Shown here: positions 52,894 to 61,800 of the stretch, piece after piece
Layout: every line of letters starts with the position of its first letter
How positions within the stretch are numbered: the stretch's first letter is position 1
Source of the DNA: Halichoerus grypus
Taxonomy: Eukaryota > Chordata > Mammalia > Carnivora > Phocidae
Assembly (NCBI RefSeq): GCF_964656455.1
Contig: NC_135713.1
Span: 193,372,187 to 193,436,186, forward strand
Direction of reading: 5' to 3'
DNA length: 64,000 nucleotides
Made by a program: the position numbers and the translations under genes
The notes under the pieces: generated by a model
Database searches by the model: none
What the model was told of the DNA's origin: nothing
What the model saw: the letters and a program-made list of their open reading frames with translations, nothing else

Positions 52894-55800
52894 CATGTCT
52901 ATCAACCCCCTTAATAATTCTATATATTTGCAAGTTATTTTAAGAAAGTTTTCATTGCGGTAAAAATTTACCTGTTTAAATTTAATGAATGGAATACTGC
53001 CCAAATTTGTGAAGCATATATTCCAAAGTATTATAAAAAGACATGTAGGATAGCTATTTCTAAGTAATAATATTTATATACACAGAAGATAAACTAAGAT
53101 AAATTTACCAAAGACTGAGCCATGTATTGCTACGAAACCTTACCACAATTCATCATTTGGGATTGAGGGTTTTCTACTTCTGTTTCTGCTACTGAGAAAC
53201 AGACTGCTAGGAAATTTTAAATTATTAGAGAATTAAATGAGGAAATTGTATAATATTTTTCTTCCTATGCATTTAAACTGCAATTAAATTGGCACTTCCT
53301 TAAATAAAGAGACTATAACAAAGTAGAATATATTTTTGGCTCTGATTTTGTACCTTGTTCGTTTTCAGTATTATTAAGAATTCCGGTAATTCTTTTTATA
53401 CATAACATTTCTAAAGTTCTTGTTTGTTAACTTAGTGTTAGAACTAAAATTCATCTTACTGTTGGTGTTTTCTTTTCGACTTATATTTAATACTTAATAG
53501 CATACTGCTTTATTTTCAGTGTTGACTGATATCATTAAAGCCATTGATAAAATTAAAGATGAAAATATGGACTATGAGGATCTGAATACTTGTATTCAGG
53601 GTTTTGGAGTTTACCTTTCTAAGCCAGAATTTGAGAAGATCACAGAGTTGACTGAAGCTAATGGTAAGTGATATATTTTCAGGAAAACTGGGTTTACACA
53701 TATGAAAGAGGGTCATTTGCTATTTTTTCTCTTCAGAATAATGACTTTTATTTTTATTAGAATAAAGATCATTAAAATTAAACCAATACAGAAAAATACT
53801 CAAAAGTACAACAAAACACACAAAATCCCATTACCCAGAAATAACCAGTAATAACCATCTTTTCAGACATTTTTTTTCCTATAGGCAAACATGCAAACAA
53901 AAAGAAGGATTTCTGATTTTCCTTTCTGACAAGGTAGACGTCAGGACAAAAGGCATTAAATGGGACAAAGGACTCTGTATTATGTCAAAGCCCACAATTA
54001 ATAATGAAGGTACTAGTATTGACCCTTATAACTAGCTAACTTTATTATAGTTATGAATAACTAACTTTGACTAGTTTCACCCTTATAACTTAGCAACAAC
54101 TTTTCTAAAGGGGATGGGTGGTAGTGAGGTAGACAAATGTGTGGGGTTATAGGTGAAATGCGAATAGCCATGAATTGATAATACTTGCAGCTAGAGGGAG
54201 AGTAAATGAGCTTTTATTACAATATACTTTTTATTTTGTGTATATTTAAAATTTTCCATAATAAAAAGTAAAAAAAAAGTAAAAAAGAAATAGGAACAAA
54301 TATAAGATATGTAAGAAAATGATAAGACTTTGTTAAGACATTATAGAATATCTAAATAAATGGGAATATATCCCATATTCATGGATTCAGACCCAAGACA
54401 GTCAATTCTCCTAATTAATTTATTTATCCAAAGCAGTTCTGTTAAAACCTTGACTTTTTTGATGAGTTAATTCTAGTATTATTATTATAAAGGGCAAGAA
54501 TAGCTAAAACACTCTTGAGAGAAAAAAAAAAAAAAAACATGTGTATGGGGTGTGTGAGTGGTGTTGGAGGGAACTTGCTCTCCTGGATGTCAAAACTCAT
54601 TATAAAGCTATAGTAAGTAAAACAGTGTGAGAATGGCACAGGGATAGAGAAATTGACTGATAGGACAGGATAAGAAACTTCCAAACATATCCACACATAT
54701 ATATGGAAACATATATAATGAGGTGGCTGATCAAGGGGGAAAACACCATTTAATAAATGGTGCTGGAATAATTAATTATTCAAATGCAAAAAATGAAATC
54801 AGATCCCTATCTATGTATCATATTCAGTAATAATTTCCAGACGTGAACAGTAAAAGTTTTAGAAAAAGAGAAGAAAATTTTTCTGACTTACAGTTAGGAA
54901 GGATTATTTTTAAGAGACAAAATCACTAACCAGAAAAAAAAGATTGATAAATTTGACTACATTAAATTAAAGACTTTTCTTTATTAAAAGATAATACAAA
55001 CAGAATGAAAATACAAGCCACAAATGGAGTGAAGATTATTTACAATACTCATAACAGCGAAAGATCATTGTGGAGAATATAGAGGGAACCCCTATAAATT
55101 AACAACCCAATAGAAAAATGACTAAATTACAAGAACAGCCATTGCCAGATGAAGGAACACAAGTTGCTAATAATCATATGAAAAGACTCTCAACATTATT
55201 AGTAATTAGGGAAATGCAAAATTTAGGTCACAATGAAATATCTTTTTATACCCACTACACTGGCAAAAATTAAGAAGTCTGTTAATTTAATTGTTGGTAA
55301 ATAAGGCAAAAGTGGTAAAAGAACTTTGAAAAACATTATGTAGTATTTTGAATGGTTTTCATACTTCATGACTTAGAAAATCCACATTTAGCTATAGATC
55401 TCAGAAAATCTCTTGCACTGATATACAAGGAGACATGTTTAAGAATGTTCATGGCAGCACTGATCTTAATAGCAAACAACAAAAAAAGAAAAAATAGAAA
55501 AGAAACAACATGATCAGTGATAGAATATATAAATAAGTTGTGGTATTTGCCATTGGTGCATAATGGAATACTAATTGTGTATACATTAGTGAAAACAATA
55601 TACTATATGGATGATTCTTAGAAATATATTGAATGAAAAAAGCAAGTCTCAGATTGCTATAGCAATCTGACAATTTTTATCGAACTCTAAAACAAAATTA
55701 AGGAATAGTTTGTTTATCTTGTTTAAAATTATATGTAAAAAAACAAGAGATTGGTAAATTTGAAAAATTCAGCAATGCTCTCTCTGTAGAGAAACAGTAG

Positions 55801-58800
55801 AATGGAATGGGAAAAGCACAGAAGCAGATGTAGTGGTATTAATAATGTTCTTCAAGTGGATGGTGGGTTCAGTGGTTCAGCTGAAACATATGTGTATCAA
55901 ATAGACATTAAATAAGGGAATCTATTGCTTTAGAAATTTATATATTCCTCTTAGTGAATATAAATCTTCATTAACTCTATCATTCCCCCAGAATTTTTTA
56001 AAGTCTCATTTTTTTTTTTAAGTCACTAAATATTTGGGTAAGAATACAAAGTGATTTGGTGCTCCTTAAAGTAAAGTTTTCAAAGATATTTAATCTTGGG
56101 AATAGGACAATAGGCTGTGCCTTATCTTTCATAGATTAGAATTAGAATTTTTTTAAAAAAGTGGGATAAGCAAAGGAGTAGAGTTATCAAAAGCTCATTA
56201 TAGTTATATAAAACCTTTAATGTGGCCTTCGAAAATTCTTAGAGATTGTTTTATCCATTCTAATATTGGGATATTATATATAATCAAGGAGAGACATTTT
56301 CTAAGTATAAAATGACTATTAAAGTGTTTAATAGTTTAAATAGTGTCTTGGAATAAAGACAGCGATGTGAATGGTAGCCTGATGTGGAAGAAACCAGAAG
56401 TTGAAAGAGCTTACTTCTGATCTCTGATCTTGTATTTCCTTTTGTGACCTTGGAAAAAAGTCATGATATCTATCATGTATAAGTATTTTTTCTAAATATG
56501 TAAAATAACATACTAATTCTTCACCTACATATCTTAATGAATTGTTGCAAGGCCAAGTCAAGGTAATGTAAGTTAAAATTAAAAATGTTGTACACTTGGG
56601 CACCTGGGTGGCTCAGTTGGTTAAGCGACTGCCTTCGGCTCAGGTCATGATCTTGGAGTCCCGGGATCGAGTCCCACATCGGGCTCCCTGCTCAGCAGGG
56701 AGTCTGCTTCTCCCTCTGACCCTCCTCCCTCTCGTGCTCTCTCTCATTCTCTCTCTCGCAAAAAAAAAAAAAAAAAAATGTTGTACACTTGTGACTAGGA
56801 AGATTTTGATTAATTTTCCTGGCAATTTTCAGCATTTACTTTCTCCCTGTAAGTTGAATTGCTTTTTCTCTTATACCCATATATTTTTAGTGATATTAGC
56901 TGATGGCTATAATTATATTAACTCCCTAAATAGAGAATTTATTTTACATAATTCAATATTTGTCTTAATAACTTAGTACTTGAAGATAATGAAAAAAATG
57001 TTCTTTTCCCTTTAGAAACAAAAAAGGCGAATTTTAAAGAATTCATTGATATAATGATGACCAATACGGAACGCTTCTCTGAAAAATTATGTATGTAAGA
57101 ACATCATATTTTATGCTTTTAGTGGACCAAATGGTGTGACAGATTTTAGAAGAATATAATATACCAAAAGACATCCTACAGGTTATCAGGCAAATAAATG
57201 CCTGGCTTACTGCTGATATGTTTGGCCTTAATCTTCTCCAGTAATGATCAGAACAACCTCCACGTACAAATGAGTTGAAAGCTATCATAATCTCACACTT
57301 ACTATAGAGAGTTAGAACCACGTATATAAAATTCATTTTGGGAAGAGCCAAAATGTCTTCCCAATTTGGGGAAGTGATGCCATCTAGTGACTATAGTTGA
57401 GTACTAGTAAGCAGATTTTCTACTTTAAGCTGTATTTTTTTTCCATCTTCCAATTTATTCAGTAACATTTATCGAGCCATTGTTATGTATCAGGCTTTAT
57501 GTTAAGCTGTGAGTGTGGTAAGCTGAGGAAGACAGTCTTTGTCACTCAGAAGCTCACTCTAAAGAAATATAAGGTCAGGGGCGCCTGGGTGGCTCAGTCG
57601 TTAAGCGGCTGTTCGGCTCAGGTCATGATCCCGGGGTCCTGGGATCGAGCCCCGCATCGGGCTCCCTGCTCTTCGGGAAGACTGCTTCTCCCTCTCCCAC
57701 TCCCCCTGCTTGTGTTCCCTCTCTCGCTATATTTCTCTCTGTCAAATAAATAAATAAAATCTGAAAAAAAAATTTTTTTTCTTCTTATGTTTTCTGTGAC
57801 ACTGTAATCTCCTAATTTTTCTTCCATCTTATTGGCTCTTTCTTTTTTAAAAAAAATTGAGATTCAATTGACATATAACATTGTGTAAATTTAGCTGTAC
57901 AAAGTGCTGATTTGATACACATATATTGCAATATGATCACCACTATAGTGTTAACTAACACCTTCATCACATCATGTAATTATAAAGTAATTATCATTTC
58001 CTTTTTTGTGGTGAGAACACTAAGATTTAGTCTCTTAGCAACTTTCAAGTATATAATACAGTATTGTTAATTATAATCACAGTGCTGTGCATTAGATCCC
58101 CAGAACTTTTTCATCTTCTAATTATAAGTTCATACCCTTTGACCAACATAGTCCCAGTTTCCCTACCCCTCAGCCCCTGGTAACCAGTATCCTACTCTGT
58201 TTCTGAACTCTGCTTTTTAAAAATGTAATTAATTAACTAATTAATTAATTAATTTTTTGGAGTTCTGCTTTTTAGATGTGAGACCTTACAGTGTTTGTCT
58301 TTCTCTGTCTGCTTTATCTTACTAAGCATAGTGCCCTTAAGGTCCATCCATGTTGTCACTAACGTAAAGATTTCTTTCTTTCTTGTAGCTGAATAATATT
58401 CTATTGTAAAAATCGCTCATCTTTTTTGGTCTTGTTTGCTGGCTGCTTCCTTTATGGCTGACTTTTAAATGTTAGCGTGATCCCAAAATCCATTCTGAGC
58501 CTCATTCTTTAAGCCTCTTCCTGAATAATCTTACTACTTTAAATAATATCTCTATCCTTTTGACTCCCCATTTATCTCATACTTAATATGTATAAAAAGG
58601 AATTCTTGCTCTCCAACAATCTTATTCTTTCCCTAGTCTCTCTTACCTCAGTTTTTGACACTACTATCCACCCAGTTGCTCAGTTATTGAACCTAGCAGT
58701 TCTTCATGGCCCCAGGCTCTCATTCAATTCATCACTAAATACTCTCAGCTTTGGGGCACCTGGCTGGTTCAGTTGGTAGAGCGTGCAACGCTTGATCTCT

Positions 58801-61800
58801 GGGTTGTAAGTTTGAGCCCCACATTGGATGTAGAGATTACTTAAAAATAAAATCTTAAAAAAAATATTCTCAGCTTCATTCTCAAAACACATCCTTTATT
58901 TGTCCACGTCTCATTATCTTTATCACTATTATCTTTATCACTATTATCTTTATCACTATTTTTATCACTATTTTATCACTATTATCACTATTATCACTAT
59001 TACCACTTCTCATTATCTTTATCACTATTACCACTATTTGAAGCCACTGTCATCTTTTTCTCTGAACTACTACAGTACCTTCCTAACTGCCTGATCTTCC
59101 AGAGAGTCCATTCTCTATACAGCAGCAGAGTGATCTTTTACGCATTTGTGATGAGATAATTTCACCCCCACACACACATACACATTAAACCTTCCATTAA
59201 ATTCTATTGGAATTTTTTAAAAAACAAAATTTCTTCCCATGGTCTGCAGTGGTAGATTGAAGAGAAAGTAAGATCCAGGGAAGAATTTTGGGGGGGAGAT
59301 GTAGAGCAAAAGCTATTTAATTCATGTTTTTATCAATTGGACTTGTTTATGAATTCAGACTTCTATAAATCTATATAGTTCAATGCAAATTACTCTATAG
59401 TGGTTATTCAGGGGTGGGGTCACCATAAGTTCTAGAAAGGTTTCAGAATCCTCAAAGACACACTAATTTTGGTGTTAAATATTTTATTGTATTTTAATAT
59501 TTGAAAATTGGCAGGGGTGCCTGGTTGCCTCAGTTGGTAGAGCGTGGGACTCTTGATCCTGGGGTTGTGAGTTCGAGGCCCACATTGGGTATAGAGATTA
59601 CATAAAAATAAAATCTTTAAAAAAAAGAAAGAAAATTGGCAACCATTTATGCTGTATTTGTTATTCTTCTTAACCGTAAAAACCTTAATTCCTGACTAGT
59701 CCAGATAATAGTTTACTGTACTAACTTCTTGGACAAGAATGTTGTAAAACTTGTGTGTTATCTACCCTTCAGTATTGCCTGAGACTATTGAAAACCTCCA
59801 CAATCTCAGCAAAGAAAAGATGAATGCTTCTTACCTGTGGAACACTCTGTCCAGGAAGAATAATAACTTGAAAAAAAAAGAATTCCTAGATGCACTGAAA
59901 TTAGCAATAATTGATGGTAAGTACTCTAAATATTAAAATTAAAAGATTTACAAGCATATGGTTCTATCTTCTATCAATCTTTATTTTTCCTTGTATCTTG
60001 TATTTGGTTGATATGCCAATATATACATTTAGGAAATATAAAGAAAGCTCAGATTGTTTGTCCTACAGAAAAAAATGTTAATATCTAATTTACTATTACT
60101 CTAAATTGATCAAATATGCATTGACTATCTTCAGGTTGTGTTACATGTTACTGGAAAATGGCACATCCCAGTGAACACAGAAGGGATTGTTAGGAAATAT
60201 TAAGAGATCTATTCCATTTTTTTTTTAACACTATTTGGGATATCCATACTGTTTTGTTGAAATAGGTTTTCATTTAATTTGCTAGAAAAACACACCTGAT
60301 GGTGGCTACCACTTCTACTTAGTTAGCAAGTAAAAAAAAGATTCAAAACAAAAAATAAGTTCACAAAAGTACTGTAAAACAAAGACTATAGACTAAAATT
60401 TTAAAAATAAGACTATCATTTACTGCTGATGTTCTGTAGGCAGGAGAGAGGTAGGACACAACCACAGGTGAACATTTCCACTCCCTCGTGAAGTTACAAA
60501 TGTATTATTGTACTCTTGCATGTGGAATGTTTATGCCAAACTAGCCTAGTAACATAAGCATGCGTCTGGGGTCTTTGTCAAAGAACTGTCTTTCCCTGTG
60601 AGGATTACTTACCCCTTTTTCTCTGTTAAGCTCCTGTTTAAGTGACACTGGTAATTTTGGACTTTAAGTGTGTTGATTGTTTTGTTTAGTGAGATATTTG
60701 AGATGAGGAGGGTTGATCAAAATAGAAGGATACTTACCACCTGATAGTAGGGATTTTTTCCCCCCTCTCTTTTCTTTTATTGCAAAGCTTCAGTTTCTCT
60801 TGATAGAGTGAGTGGAATTTGAAGGCAACACATACCAGAGAAAGTATTATGTAGCATTTATTTTAATCAGACCAGTAAGGTATCATTTTATGAGCTATAA
60901 AAATAACTCAGCTATCTCTAAAATTACTTATTGTGATAATAAAAACCCCATATACTGTATCTGATTTATTATTATATACTTATAAAGCAAAAACACAGTG
61001 TGTAAAATGTAGGTTATTCTACCATCTAAATCCAAATACATGCATGATATTGAAAACTTTGTGTACCCCATCTGTCATACCATTTTTTCTCGTAACATTG
61101 GACCTTCAGTACAAAGATTTAATTCTTATTTTAATGTAGTGGTTTGCAAAGTTTTGAACCTTGTTATTTTTGGTTTTGTATTTATATTTGGTGCTGTTAA
61201 AGCAGGAGAAGTCTTTTCTTCTAAATGAAATCTTACAGAGTACGTCAATATATAAATCCTAAGAGTTGAGTTTCTCTGATTAAAGTGGGGGAAATGATCA
61301 AGTGAACTGCTTAAGTAGCTCAACAGAGACTTAGAATCATGAAGAAGAACTTAAAAATTACTGACCTAGGATATACTTTTTTGACCATGTTATGTTAAAA
61401 AGGAAAAAAAAAACTGATTTAGATTTCCTGTACTTAGTGAGATTGAAGAATTACTTCTTGGTTATTGATGGTATTCTGTATTGACTCATTAATATTTTAA
61501 AGTATATTTAAAGTTTTTAAAAAATAATTTTAAAAAGATTTTATTTATTTGTTTGTCAGAGAAAGAGAGAGAAAAGCAGGGGGAGCGGCAGGCAGAGGGA
61601 GAAGCAGGCTCCCCGCTGAGCACGGAGCCTGATGCGGGCCTCGATCCCAGGACCCTGGGATCGTGGCCTGGGCTGAAGGCAGACAGTTAGCCAACTAAGC
61701 CATCCAGGCGTCCCTAAAAAATATTTTTATGATGGTTACAAAAAGGCATTGAAAAACAGGGTATTTATCATTTGGCAAATTTAGAAATGCTTCCCCAATA

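Larger units (their letters stand above)
48617..53519 (+). other. Intron J-K of EFCAB13
   Basis: 4.9-kb intron containing a MIR trace (48700-48870), four minus-strand Can-SINEs, two old L1 blocks and a (CA)20 run. 52900-53510 has no recognisable feature. Confidence 0.7.
53664..57015 (+). other. Intron K-L of EFCAB13
   Basis: 3.4-kb intron with L1M 3' ends (54150-54275) and a sense old L1 ORF2 stretch (54290-55920). 55930-56580 shows nothing recognisable; one Can-SINE follows. Confidence 0.65.
58490..59230 (+). repeat. L2, sense, containing a SINE and a minisatellite
   Basis: Diverged L2 body (tagtctctcttacctcagtt, ttcctaactgcctgatcttc, agcagcagagtgatctttta). Confidence 0.6.
57091..59772 (+). 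other. Intron L-M of EFCAB13
   Basis: 2.7-kb intron with an L2 piece (57455-57577), three SINEs, an old antisense L1M (57850-58430), an L2 (58490-59230) and a minisatellite. 59240-59510 is featureless. Confidence 0.7.

Noticed and set aside
58900..59094. Tyr/His repeat frame
   Set aside because: Translation of the minisatellite; no coding context.
59560..59580. tRNA-like B box (gttcgaggcc)
   Set aside because: Belongs to a tRNA-derived SINE; no full tRNA cloverleaf is present here or in the other SINEs.
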